A stretch of 25,949 bases of DNA. Origin: Xenoacremonium recifei. Lineage: Eukaryota > Ascomycota > Sordariomycetes > Hypocreales > Nectriaceae. The notes under the pieces were generated by a model that worked only from the letters and a program-made list of their open reading frames with translations, was not told the DNA's origin and searched no databases. The DNA lies in NCBI GenBank assembly GCA_012184525.1, contig WOFQ01000144.1, positions 1 to 25,949 on the forward strand, read 5' to 3'. Shown piece after piece: positions 9,565 to 20,900 of the stretch; within the stretch, counting starts at the first letter, position 1; each line of letters begins with the position of its first letter. The translations under genes and the position numbers were made by a program.

Positions 9565-10665
9565 ATGGCCCTCTCGCAGCACATTGTCATCATCGGCGCC
9601 GGCGTCCTAGGATTGACAACTGCTGTGCTTCTACAGGAGAGGCAGCCTATTGTGCGAATCACCATTGTGGCCGCGGAGGTGCCTTTGACTCCTCCCTTCA
9701 CCGAGGCGCCCCGTCCGTCGGTGGACTATGCCTCAATGTGGGCAGGAGCGCATTTCCGACCGACACCAGGACAGAGTGGACAACTCCTAGTTGAGCAGAA
9801 AATGGCATTGCACACCTCTTCTGTGATGAGACGGCTGGCTCTCTCGAATCCTGAGTCGGGTGTTCAGTCGGTCAAAGGTCTTGAAATTATGGAATACATT
9901 CCTGATGATAAAGTTCACTTCAAAGAGGGCGATGTCTATGCTTGCACTGAAGGAGACCATTTCCGGCTTTTGAGGCGCGATGAGATTCCTGCAAGCGGCA
10001 AATGGGGTTGTGAGTACGACACGTGGATCGTCAATGTTCACGTTTACTGCCGTTGGCTCCTTACCAAGTTCACCGCCCACGGTGGTAATCTAGTTCAGAG
10101 TCGCTTAGAGAAGTTGGAAGATGCTTTCGACTTCTTTCCTGCTGGAATAAAGTCACCCCTGCTGATTAACTGCTCTGGAAGAAACTTCGATACCGACCCA
10201 AAGGTGAACGTCATTCGAGGCCAGACCGTCCTCGTTAAGAACACTTTCCACAAGACGGCCACTCGTCATAATCAAGACGGTTCCTGGTGTTTCCTGATTC
10301 CACGCCCGCTAGGAGGCGGTACCATCATCGGTGGCACCAAACAGCTCGGCGACTGGGGGACTGACGTCCGGCCTGAGGAGACAAAGAGCATCCTCGCCGC
10401 AGCTGTGAAATACTGGCCCCAATTTGCGACCCAAGTGGAGGATTTGGAGGTAGCTGCTATTAATGTCGGGCGCCGACCCTGGCGAGACGGGGGTCTAAGA
10501 ATAGAGAGCGAAAAGCTTGATAACGGCAGGCGGGTTGTTCATGGCTACGGAGCAGGAGCCCGAGGGTACGAACTCAGTTGGGGGGCGGCTGAACGAATAG
10601 TCTTGCTTGCACTCAAAGAGCTAGGGAGCTTCACCAAGTCGAAAGAACATCTGGAAAAGCTTTAA
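9565..10665 (+). CDS. D-amino-acid oxidase (FAD-dependent)
   Basis: A 366-residue single-exon frame, normal for the family. It oxidises D-amino acids to 2-oxo acids with release of ammonia and hydrogen peroxide. Visible features are the Rossmann FAD motif GAGVLG (11-16), the SMWAGAHFRP block (57-66) near the flavin, INCSGRNF (201-208), RGQTVLV (218-224), FLIPRP (243-248), VGRRPWRDGG (301-310, with Arg304 aligning to the carboxylate-binding Arg), and the C-terminal DAO signature VVHGYGAGARGYELSWGAA (324-342). Two oddities: Phe243 stands where yeast enzymes, as I recall, have a substrate-binding Tyr (YIIPRP), and the C terminus is EKL, not a standard SKL-type peroxisomal signal. It is divergent from an amino-acid permease. 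D-aspartate oxidase is a possible alternative within the same family. Confidence 0.92.
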   Translation: MALSQHIVIIGAGVLGLTTAVLLQERQPIVRITIVAAEVPLTPPFTEAPRPSVDYASMWAGAHFRPTPGQSGQLLVEQKMALHTSSVMRRLALSNPESGVQSVKGLEIMEYIPDDKVHFKEGDVYACTEGDHFRLLRRDEIPASGKWGCEYDTWIVNVHVYCRWLLTKFTAHGGNLVQSRLEKLEDAFDFFPAGIKSPLLINCSGRNFDTDPKVNVIRGQTVLVKNTFHKTATRHNQDGSWCFLIPRPLGGGTIIGGTKQLGDWGTDVRPEETKSILAAAVKYWPQFATQVEDLEVAAINVGRRPWRDGGLRIESEKLDNGRRVVHGYGAGARGYELSWGAAERIVLLALKELGSFTKSKEHLEKL

Positions 10666-11730
10666 TCATTGACCTTTTATACGATCCGATATTTGATACA
10701 AAACCGCTGGATCACAATAAAGTGTATCAAGAACTTGAACATATTTGACATATTTTGGGGCCAGGACTCCAGGTTCACAAAACTGTAAAGCCGAGAGATA
10801 TTTATAATGTCATGGACTTTCAAGTCATTTCATAACTTCGACGGTCAGCTGTTAATAGGCTGGGCCGGCAGCAGATTGAATGCCAGTAATTTATTCACTT
10901 GCGATGTTGGAGGGCACTTAAATAAATTACTGTTCAAGTGTATCCAGAAGATAAAACCCCAGAGTTGTCAGATGCCAATGGTTCGTAGTAGAGCCAGACA
11001 AAAGCTCTCCTGTTCTAGATCAAGGAGGCTTTCTAAGCCTACTGCCACCCACGTTTTAGAATGGGTTGTGTTTCCAACCCAGTTAGAACTTACGCAGAAA
11101 TGACAAAGGATCGCTTTCGACACCTTTAATAGGCAAATAAGCGGCAGAGATCAAGTATCGACAAGTTAAAGCACCTTGCCAAATTTGCATCTTACCCTCC
11201 ACCTCTCTCCCGATAAAAATGAAACCATTTCGTAGACAGGCATGCTCCACGCCTACTCAATCAGTCAAGGGGGTGTCTGATGGTATTGGCGAAAAAGATC
11301 TACCTGGGACATTTCTCTAATTGTGTACTAGAAACCCCTAAATACGGTGAAAGAATGAATACACAAATAATAGAGACCAGAGGTTCTATTTAGTATGCAG
11401 TTAGTCAGCCTCCTCATGTCCTTGACTGTCTTAAGACTGCGCTAACGTTTTCGCAGGGATTTGAGGCCAATAGTAGATGTCGAAAAAGAGGAGACATTGA
11501 GTGATACATCTGCTTAAAGTGTAAGATTGCGGGAGAGAAGAAGTACCGGAAAGCTCGGACTCACTTGCGGCAACAGCCCGGATATCATACACCCCACTGG
11601 CTTTCCATGTATCTAAGCCCGGAAGAGCCATTATCAAGTCGGGTGCGGGATATCACAGATTAGGAAGGAGGGCCGGGTCAAAGTGGGCGGAGTTTTAGAC
11701 TGGTGGGCCGAGTCATATCTTTGTTATCGG
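10666..11730. other. Intergenic, oxidase 3' flank; no gene seen
   Basis: No supported coding region. The first part should contain the oxidase 3' UTR. Frames of 98 codons (10807-11103, plus) and 68 codons (11431-11637, minus) have no recognisable domain and no convincing context. Confidence 0.45.
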
Positions 11731-11775
11731 TACGTAGTACTCCGTAATGATTCTACTGGTACGGAGTACTCCGTA
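11731..11775. repeat. Pair of palindromes TACGGAGTACTCCGTA
   Basis: TACGGAGTACTCCGTA at 11760-11775 is a perfect 16-bp palindrome. Fourteen bases upstream, TACGTAGTACTCCGTA (11731-11746) is the same word with one change. Two near-identical palindromes in tandem suggest the terminus of a small mobile element or a dimeric protein-binding site. Confidence 0.7.
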
Positions 11776-12160
11776 CATGGCCCACAAACTGCAGGGTCCA
11801 AGGAAAGTGACGGCACCATTCGCTCATGCATAGATTTCAAATACTGTGTTGTGATGTATGGATTCCAAATACTCTCTCTTGGATCACGGCAAACTCGGTT
11901 ACTGAATAGCGCCCGGGGTAATCAAACCAAAGCACGCCAGACTTATATCCAAACAGTGCATAACCACACCCTAGCATCGACCCATAATTTTGCAAAATGT
12001 ATCCTAATACTCCATTGCAGAGGTCTATGGACCTTATTATGACCCACCACGGAACAGCTCGCTGGAGGATTATATGCCATTATATGACTACTATACTAGG
12101 ATAAAAATATATAGGGATTATAGAGGGATGAGTTATGTGGCAGGTAGGAACAGCAAGCTG
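11776..12160. other. AT-rich intergenic, downstream of the deaminase gene
   Basis: No gene supported. The last 100 bases are very AT-rich (for example ATAAAAATATATAG near 12102) and may hold the 3' end signals of the minus-strand deaminase gene that stops at 12161. Confidence 0.4.
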
Positions 12161-14206
12161 TCACATGGATCCTCTTTTTTGATCTCGGAGGAAATAAAAG
12201 CTTTCTTTTCGAAGTTTTAGGTATGGCGCTCGACAGATCGGCCGTATCCCTCTGATCGAATCGGATACCTGCTCAGCGTTAATATTTGATAGCCACTCGA
12301 TAGTGTATACTAGTTGTTGAGAACACCCGAAATTCGAGTCAAAGCCAGTCTCAGTCGAGTATTCAATTTCAATCTTGATTTGCCCGGCCTGGTAGATAGG
12401 TGATGACTCGGTCGCTGTGATGGCTCCCAACATACAACTTCCTAACTCTAATTTCACGTAAGAGCGTTTCCACGAGTTTGCGTTCCGATCTTTAGTTGTT
12501 GCCGATTGCCCTAAGTCGGGTTCTTTCAGTGTTGAACGCGATGCAGTGGAGATCTGTGGTAGCTGGTTGTCTAACACGGCGACTTGGTTCTCGGCCGTTG
12601 TCAAGAGCGCCATGCTTAGGCTCGGGCTTATAGTAGATTTTGTACTTTCAGATCTCTGGCGTGACTGAGCACTTGATCCTTCGTTTCCAGGATTTGATGA
12701 ATGCAAAGGCGCTAACATCGATCTTGGGTCCAGAGTTGAGGGATTACTTTCCCAGGGGTCTGGATGTGCTATTTTCTTCTTGGTTTCCAGCATCGTTACT
12801 ATGGTCTTGGTGATGAAGCCTTCTAATGTCTTATTCCAGCGATGCATAATGCCATTGTTAGGAACATACGGCAATCGCCATCCCGGATATAGTCTCCCAT
12901 GACACCGAGGTGTATGTATTCTGTATGAAAGTCCCGCAAAGCTGACAGGCGTCCTTGCTCGAGGCCACAACCCGAGGCGGTTTTTGTATCTCGTGAAGTT
13001 CGAGGTAGTATATCAATTGTATTTCGGCATGGATCTTAGCTGAATCAAGAGTCTTCATTGTCTGCCCCACGAAACGCGTTCTTGCATCTGGCTCTTTGAC
13101 GCCTAAGGCGTGGCATATCTGGCCAATGCTCAACTTCTGTCGTGTGGGCTGTAGCTTGTTGATTCTTTCAAGAACCGACTTCAGGGAGACTTGATGGCTT
13201 TTGATAGGAACCTTTCTAAAGACCTCGGAGTCAAGTAAAACGGGAACAAAAGTTGCACGTCTAATAAGGGGCTTTTGTTTGGCCATATGATAGAAGAAAC
13301 GGGCAATTTTTCGGTGCCTCGCCACCTTTCTAATCATGTTCAAGAGGCTCTCTCTCAAGTTTGGGCTCATGAGACGATTGGGTATGATACCAAGCAGAAG
13401 GCGCAACTCGTGCGCTTGCCACAAGCGATGCACTGCATCCACTAGCGTAGCAAGAGAATTCGGAGCCTGGTAATGGATCCAAGCATTCACTTGACTTAGA
13501 ACATCCTTGGCCTTGTAACGAAAAGACTCATGAATTTTAGATAGTCTATCGTTCGATAGCCGGTCTGGGAGTTGGGAGAGAGATGACAAGGCTGTTTGGA
13601 GGACGTCCTTGATCGATTTCTTTTCTTTATTCCGACCTTTTGTATTTAGGCGCAGGCGGTTAATAATGCGGACGGAACACATGGAGATGATCTCCTTAAA
13701 GACATCATCCTCTGAGCTTGGGTCATCGTCCTGCAGGGCGGCTGGAAACCGTCATTTCAGCACGTACTAGCCAGGCGAGGAGAGTATCATAGCTCACTAG
13801 CGGACACACGCCGGAGTATCTCGAATACGCGGCAAAACCCTCTCTCCATCTCTCGAAGCATTTGACGTCCATCGTCATGCTTCATCCGATTGACGGTCGC
13901 CAAAACCATCAATTTGTCGCCAGTAGAGGACTCCTGTACACAGATAGCAGGAATGTGATTCGGATCATCCTTTATACTTGACAAGAAAGCCAGCTCTCGG
14001 GTGATCAATCGTTCTTCGTTGAACGACAGAGTATACCCCGCTTCACGGATACGGTGCCGCTCAATCGGTATCGACAGCGGAGAAGACGGAACTGAATGCA
14101 AGAGGAACATAAGACTAATATTTTCAGCACAGCGAATCACTTCGGTATCCATGGACGCGTATAGTCGTACCAAGAGCAGGAGATGATGCAGGAGCGAAAG
14201 GGTCAT
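12161..14206 (-). pseudogene. OTT_1508-like nucleic-acid deaminase family gene with one frameshift
   Basis: Two exons fit well: 14206-13798, a 56-bp intron (13797-13742, GTGAGC...TTTCCAG), then 13741 onward. The join gives RRVSA-TALQDDDPSSEDD with no loss. A zinc-deaminase core follows: HAE at about residues 374-376 (13031-13023), then PRVVASSKDACQLC with CxxC at 402-405 (12947-12936). This HxE...CxxC layout is typical of the fungal OTT_1508-like deaminase family. Six codons past CxxC the frame breaks. FIQN is in one frame and HTPRCHGRLYPGWRLP, the conserved continuation, is in the next; one surplus base near 12917 explains it. The second frame then runs open to 12161. Total would be about 660 residues. 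Upstream exons before 14206 cannot be excluded. It is either a recent pseudogene or an assembly error; substrate unknown. Confidence 0.75.
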
Positions 14207-15076
14207 AGTCTTAACACCCCGCGATCATGCGTGTCATTACCCCGCATAAGAGAGAGTTCTGATTGGCCGGCCAGAAATCGTGACGCCTATGTACGTTTCC
14301 CTCATTGTCCATCGTCACCTACGCTAGAATCGTTCCAGAAACGCGTTCCAGGAATGCTTTACCGCTAGAATCGAGTAGCTAGGCTACCCCATCCTTTCAC
14401 GAAGATTACATACGCATCGATAAAGGCATCAGAGCTGGCCAAGAGTCCAATGAAGACATCCTTGCATTGGCTACCCAATGGAACTCGCTTTCGGACATCG
14501 CGCGTGAGATCGCGCGTGAGAATGTCAGGCGCTCCGAGGACAGCGGTCTCAGCTGTGTGATTGAAAGTACCACTAAGAATAGCAAAGTGATTCGAACCTT
14601 AACTTCCCTCATTTGGCTGCGATATCGATGTTGCTGCATGATATGAAGAGGTAAATTCTTCGGTCTATGCTTATAAAAGATATTCGCTCAAGAAGCAATT
14701 AGTAGATGTCGGGGCTTGGTGGACTGGCTACATTCAGGGAAAGATGATCCTATATGTACCTATCCAATACAGGCCCAGTTGTACATATCCACTAGTGCAA
14801 TATCAATCTAAAAGAGCACATCACCTTTTTCTCGCTCCCGTGCCTCTACGCAACTTTGTCGGCTGTCCCTTGTCTCCACCGAACGTGGCGAGTCAAGTTG
14901 CCCCCATTCGCTCAGACCTCTAAGATTACCTCGCCTCCAGCTCTACGGCGACGAGTGCGCCATTGTATCCGTCTATGGGCCGCTCAGAGCACCTCAGACA
15001 CGGCCGCGGCTCCACGACAAGATCCATCGCCAGGCCCGCGTCCGGCCCCGGATGCCCTTGTAGGCGATCCCAGAAC
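14207..15076. other. Intergenic between deaminase and regulator, with one short open frame
   Basis: This is the shared upstream DNA of two divergent genes. On the minus strand, 14595-14365 is open for about 76 codons (contains VPLGSQCKDVFIGLLASSD and FVKGWGSL) and reads like protein, but has no start and no partner exon; it may be a relic or a lost upstream exon of the deaminase gene. A second overlapping minus frame (14639-14406) is also open. I cannot identify either. Confidence 0.35.
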
Positions 15077-17542
15077 ATGGCCTTGAGCTCGACAGATGCC
15101 TTGGCGTCATCGGTGGACTCGAAGAAGTGCCGAGCCTCAATCGCATGCCGACGGTTTGTGCTGACTCTTTCGCCTCGATGTCCTAATCGAGAGGCCTTCA
15201 CTAACAGGCTTAGCTAGGTGCCGTCGTAAGAGGAGCAAATGCGTCCACGATCAAAAGCAGCCACCTTGCCAAGAATGTTTAAAGGCTGGCCTTCCCGCGG
15301 CCGACTGGTGAGTTGTTATCACTCTTTCCGCGGGGTTCTCAACGTACGTCGTCAAAAAGGTCAAGCGCTTCGTTCACGTGCCATCGCAACCCTTTTTATA
15401 TCTCATGTTGACATGTTTCTAGCGTCTTCCCCATCCTCGGCGAGCCTGAAAACGATCGCGATTTTCGTAATCCACGGACCCGTAGCGACAAGAGCTTCCG
15501 CCATGGTACAACCTGTGTGCGCCGCGAGATTCTCGACATCCCCGTCTTCCACGCCGGCCCCGTATCCGGCCTCACGGGTCCCGGTCAACCCGGCGTACCT
15601 ATCGATGGTTGGGACTACCTACCGCCGGTTGGGGAGATTATCGATGCGGTCCAGCGCTTCACCCATGATTACATCCAGCTTGGCTTCATACCTAAACAGC
15701 AATTCACCGGCCGCCTCCGCACCGATCTGCGGTCCATCGACCCTTTCTTCCTCCTCAGCATCCTGAGCGTTTCCGCCCGCTTGTCGCCTTCAATTATCGC
15801 ACGGTTCGGAGGCTCTGGCCTCGCAGCTTCGGAGCACTACATGGACCGCGCATCGCTGCTGAGCTATCGGGAGATTTATGAGGACCCCTCCCTTGACCGG
15901 TGCCAGGCCTTTTACATGCTTTACCTCGCCCAGGAAAGCTACGGGCTCCGAAACAAAAGCTATATTTGTCTCGCCCGGCCGCTGACCTTCGCATAAGGAC
16001 CAGAGCCGACTGACAATGTGATATAGATGAACCTGGGTATCGCCATACGTATGGCCAGCGCAATGGAACTTCATCTGGAAGAGACGTACCAACTAGCTAA
16101 TTCAACCAAAGATCGCATCATACAAGCTGAATCCGCCCGCAGAACGCTGGTACGAGTTCTTCCACCTGGCATGCTGTCAAACATCTCTCAACTCACGCAT
16201 AATCTCTCCACAGTGGATGCTTTACTCTCAAGATCAGCTTCATTCCGGCCCCCGTTCCCTCAGTTCATTTTACATCGGCGATATCTCGGCACTCCTACCA
16301 GCTGAGGAGGACGAATTCGAGGCCGGACATATGCCTCAGACACGAGCTGCCGTCCCCGGCACTCCTGCCGCTCATCAAGATCCGTTCCTCATTCGCGCCC
16401 CCGGTCGTTCTCTTTTTGCCTCTTTAATCCAGGCGCATCATTTCTGGGGTATTATCTGCCGGAAATGGCTGGGGAATGCAGTGGATAATACCGCCCTCCA
16501 TTCTATGCCCTGGCATCCCCAGAGCGCCTATACTGTGATGGTAAACGACCTAAACAGTTGGGAGCAGCATTTACCGGTAAATCACCAGTGGAGCATGCAC
16601 GCTCTGCAGATGCACAAAGCAAGAGGTCACGATCTGGTATGTCAAGAGCACCCCCCAATAGCTACATAGACCAGGCTCAACAGCAAACTTATATATACCG
16701 TTTTGTATACTAGGGCTACCTCAGCGTGACCATGATCCCTCGCATCTGCAACATCCTCATTCGCCGCCCCTACCTGTCCCAGTTCATTCAATTCGATTAC
16801 GCCAAGACGTGCCCCGACCAGCTCTTCTTCTCTAATATCTCCCTCGAGCTGTTCAGCAACCTTCGCCAGCTCTTTGATCAGGTCGAGGGCCACTTCAGCA
16901 ATCGACCCCCTGACGAGAGCGCCGGTATGCAAATAGCTGCATTTTGCGTGTACACCTGTGGTCTATACTCGTCATATCTCTGCAAATACCCTAGCAGTAA
17001 ATATCATTTCTCTGGACCACCAGTTCAAGTATTAACGAGATTCAGTTTGCCCAGATCACAGCATCTCCCGCGAGGGCCCCTTCGTGTTTCGCCGCTGCAT
17101 CGCAATCCTCAAAGCCTGTAATTCAGTCTGGCCACTAGCCACCCGTTGGCTTGAGTCTCTTCAGCGCTTCGGACAAGGCCCCTCTGCTGACCTCCTGACG
17201 ACGGCGACCGTCACCATGGCCAACGGCAGGGGCCCTTTTCCCGACGCTGTAAACTCCTCTCCTAGCCTTTCCGAGATGCCTAGGCTAGTAGCTACTGGTC
17301 CTATCTCTACAGTCAACGACAGAAGTACCGGCTGCTCAAGCATAGCCTTCACTATGAATGCCCCTTCCAGTGCCTGGAATAGTTCCTGTTCTCCTGATGA
17401 TAATCGCTGCAGCAACGATACCTCTACAGCAACCAACACCAAACCCATCACCCTCTTCCCGGACAATGTCTCCCAGTCAATTGAGACAACCGGGACAACT
17501 CACATCACTAATAAGCCGCTGAAGTCTCCCGTTGTCACATAA
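15077..17542 (+). CDS. Zn2Cys6 (C6) transcription factor, seven exons
   Basis: Proposed exons: 15077-15153, 15218-15307, 15423-~15966, 16027-16149, 16214-16636, 16714-16996, 17046-17542, giving about 679 residues. Joining exons 1-3 yields the binuclear zinc cluster RASIACRRCRRKRSKC, then VHDQKQPPCQEC and a last Cys (CX2CX6CX8CX2CX9C). After it come CVFP and a DRDFRNPR-type linker. The middle homology region of fungal regulators is seen in GLRNKSYI...LGIAIRMASAM, ARRTLW, DISALLP and later RRCIAILKAC. Introns 1, 2, 4, 5 and 6 have GT...AG ends. The exon 3/4 join does not: the only nearby GT (15968) puts the frame off by one against the acceptor TAG at 16024-16026. A start at 14963 is possible but less likely. 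Nuclear; targets unknown. Confidence 0.8.
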
Positions 17543-17559
17543 CCTGGCCCCTGCTCTCA

Positions 17560-17925
17560 AGCGGTACAGGTATCCATGCGGCTTTGTAACCCACTCAGTT
17601 AGTACGCGTCGCCAGTAACGCACCCCTTTTCTCCCACCTTAACCGTTTCGCACCTCAATGCATAAGCTTCAAGTTATCGAGCTCGTGTCCTCGTCAGCGA
17701 GGACAGATGCGCAGCAATTACCGCCAATTTCGACCGGTTTGAAGGACCGGGTGAACCTGAGTCGTATTTCGGCTGAAACCAGCCCTTCGCGGTCTGTACA
17801 GCCCCAACAGCGCGCACAGCCGCGGAATCAACGAGAGAACCCGAACGAACGCCGATGAACAAAGGAAAGGAGAAAAGAGAGAGGGGAGACTAGTCTTAGT
17901 GGCAGAGGCAAACCTTCTGAAAGAA
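17560..17925 (-). repeat. LINE 3' UTR, inverted copy of 1-375
   Basis: Read on the minus strand, this segment follows the order of the left-edge copy: TTTGCCTCTGCCACTAAGAC, a pyrimidine-rich stretch, TTGATTCCGCG, AATACGACTCAGGTTCACCC, TGCTGCGCATCTGTCCTCGC, CTTGAAGCTTATGCATTGAG, GGCGACGC, TGAGTGGGTTAC. The similarity fades beyond about 17588, and the long tail seen in the left copy (about 376-520) is mostly missing here. Confidence 0.75.
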
Positions 17926-20900
17926 CTATGCTGTCTCCGCTAATTTGACGTAGTCTTCAAAGTCAATGCCTATTGCCCGGTTAATGGCTTGCGTGGGAGA
18001 GGGTGCAAGCCTCATCCGCTGCTTGCCATCGATCTTACAGTAATAGAAGAGATGTTCGGGTGATTTCCGACGCCCGCAACTGCAGTTAAGGGTAGCATCT
18101 TTATGTTTAAAACGCTCGTGGTAGTCAGCGAAGTCGCCGTATCTGGTGCGAGCAGCTAGAAGGTGATGGAGGGAAGACCTTAATATTCCGAGTTCTTTTG
18201 GCGGCCTCAGCTTCGCTGGGAGATCCAGAGGTCGGTAGGAGGGTGGCATCTTTTCTGCCCACCAGCCTGTAAAGGTTTCTTTTGGTTTAGCCCTTGTTCT
18301 TCGCCGAACAGCTGCGATTATTAGCAGGGGTTCCGGTTAGATCGGTGGGAGCGCAGCTCCAAGGTTTGCCAGCTTATCGGCTTCCTCATTGCCGGGGATG
18401 CCTTGGTGTCCGGGGCACCATTTGATAGTGACTTTATTAGTATATGCCATTGCAATATATTGGAATTAGAGGATTTCCTCTTGGGAAGTGTCAGAAGGGC
18501 GGCCTCGAAGAGAGTCACCAGCTGCGGTATTATCGAGGCAAATCCAGATGGGTTATCCTCTGGCAAGTCAAATTACATGTTTAAGACCGTGGAGAGCGCC
18601 GTTAACTTCCCCGTCATAGACCTCTGCGTCTCCGAGCCGGCCGTATCCGCAGGCTATGGTTCTTTTCCTGTGGTGTACAACATATCCATAGCCTGTTGCT
18701 CAATTCGGGCCTTTCGAACCGTCCGAATATACCACGATATAGCGGAGGGGGAGGGGTTAGAGCCATTTCATGAATGCCTCAGCTGCTTTTGGCTTGGGGG
18801 CATAAGCGAGCGGTCTGAGAGGGGTCGAGGGGAAGGGAGGTCGGGTCAGGCGAGGGCGTGGACAGGGAGGGGCAAGCTCAGAAGTGAGAACAAGGCGAGT
18901 TTTCTGTGTCTTCGAGGCTCTTCGGTTGGTGCGAGCTGTGAGAGGGTGGTCTGGATCAAGTGTTCTCAGTCTTAAGGCGAACCTGAGACGCACAGCCTCG
19001 AGGGCTTATTCGGCTGGTGCCATGCCCGTTTCGCAATAGATCGCACTGTTCAGGGTTATGGCCCATACTGGCACTATGGTTCGAAGTGCAAACTTCATGA
19101 CTCTTGAAATTCTCTGCACGAGGTGGCCAATATACGTTAGTTGCATAGTACCCGGGGACTTAGCTGAAGGTCTAGAGAGGCCGGGATACCAGGCCTCAGC
19201 TCCATAGAGAAGGACAGGTTCCACGCAGGTCTTTATTACTTTCCTAACTGAGGAAGGCGGTGGGCCATGCTGAGTGTTCGAGATGCTTCGTAGGACGCCG
19301 GCCGTCGATTTGGCCTTATTTGCCCACTTCTCGACGTATGTGCGGAAGCTCAATCTCCTATCAAGCCATACACCAAGCCATCGGAGCGCTTCTTCAGCGT
19401 GTTTTTCGATCTCCCCATGGAGGACTGGAGGGGAAAGGTGCCTATTTATCCTTCGTCGGCTGAAGTGCATTACTTCTGTCTTTGCTGGGTCAAATGTGAC
19501 GCCGTTATCTGTGCCCCATTGTATGAGGCATGAGATCTCGACTGAGGCTTGTCTTGCCGAGTCAATGAGGTTGCGGTCGATACAGAGGATAGCAGAGTCA
19601 TCAGCATAACCAAATCAGGAGGCAACCTTACGGGCTGATGCTTTGATCAGTCTAAATGCTGAGGCTCTCTTCCTCCCTAGCTTATAGATCGGTTCAGTGT
19701 AGAGTAGGAAGAGGATAGGAGATACTGGTGACCCTTGGGGCAAGCCGCATGCGAGAGGGGCTAATAAAGTGACTGTTTCCTGCAGTCTAACTTTCGCTTT
19801 CTGGTCTGTCATAAAGGAGTGAACCCAGCGGGCTAGATTGTCCGGCCAGCCTTGTTCTCTGAGTCTCCTGACCAGCCTATTGCGTAGGACTGTATCAAAA
19901 GCACCCTGAATATCTATAGTGACCAGGGTGCAGACTTTGCCGTCCTGGAGGGCTTTCTCGATATCATGTATTAAGGATGCGACTAGGTCGACGGCGGATC
20001 TCTTTGGGAGTGCGCCTATCTGGTTAGGATGGAGGACTGCCTTGGTAACTGCAATATGAGCCATTCGTCTTGCTATCAGCCTCTCTAGCCCTTTGGCTAG
20101 ACAAGAGAGAAGGGAGATAGGTCTCCATGATCTGGGCTTTGTGAGGTCTCGTTTACCCGGTTTAGGGATTATAACAACTTCGGCTTCCTTGAAGGGGAGG
20201 GGGTAGTGTCTGAGGAAGAGATATCTCTGATAGAGTTGAGTGATATATTCGCTAAGGACAGGCCAGCAGATTCGAAGAGCGGATATTATGATATTATCTG
20301 CTCCTGGCGACATGTTCCCTGTCTTTATGACTGTTACCTCTGCCTCTCTGAGTGTGACTCGTCTTGAGAATTCCAGTTATGTAGGAGGAGACACTGAGTC
20401 CTATTTATCTGGAATATTATCCGCAGCAGTTCTTCTCTCCAGAGTAGCCTATCGAAGCGCTTGTGCCCGGTCGAGCTGGGTCTTATAGACCTGGCCGTTA
20501 ATTTCGAGAGGGGGGGGACAGAAAGGGGCTAGTTTTTTGTTCCATCTAGCGATCTGGAAGATCTTCTTCTGGTCGCCAGTATTATCAATAAAATTCCTCC
20601 AGAAGGCTCGTTTTGCATCCCTTATAACTCTGCGGTGAGCTTTAATAATTACCTGCACTGTTTCTGTGTTTGGGATCGTTCGTCGTGCGATGAGAAAGTC
20701 AGAGTGGGATTTCTCGCATTCGCTGGTCCACTAGGGGGCTCTCTTCGTTAGTCTGCGGGCTGGGGTTGCTGCGACTTGCAGGGCTGACTGGAAGAGATCC
20801 GAGAGAGCTGAGGCAGCTCTGTCTAGATCTTCTGCAGAGTCTAGTATCTGAGGGAGGCTGGGGGCTCCGGCTGTGATCAGGCAGAGCAAGCAGTCCTGTT

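Noticed and set aside
10807..11103. 98-codon plus-strand frame downstream of the oxidase
   Set aside because: No recognisable features; AT-rich flank with no promoter or intron structure to support it.
18321..18566. 81-codon minus-strand frame as a separate small gene
   Set aside because: It overlaps the RNase H region of LINE ORF2 in another frame; the RNase H reading (CPGHQGIPGNEEADKLA) is the real one.
18403..18975. 190-codon plus-strand frame over the LINE
   Set aside because: It lies antisense to LINE ORF2 and RNase H; composition is that of a shadow frame.
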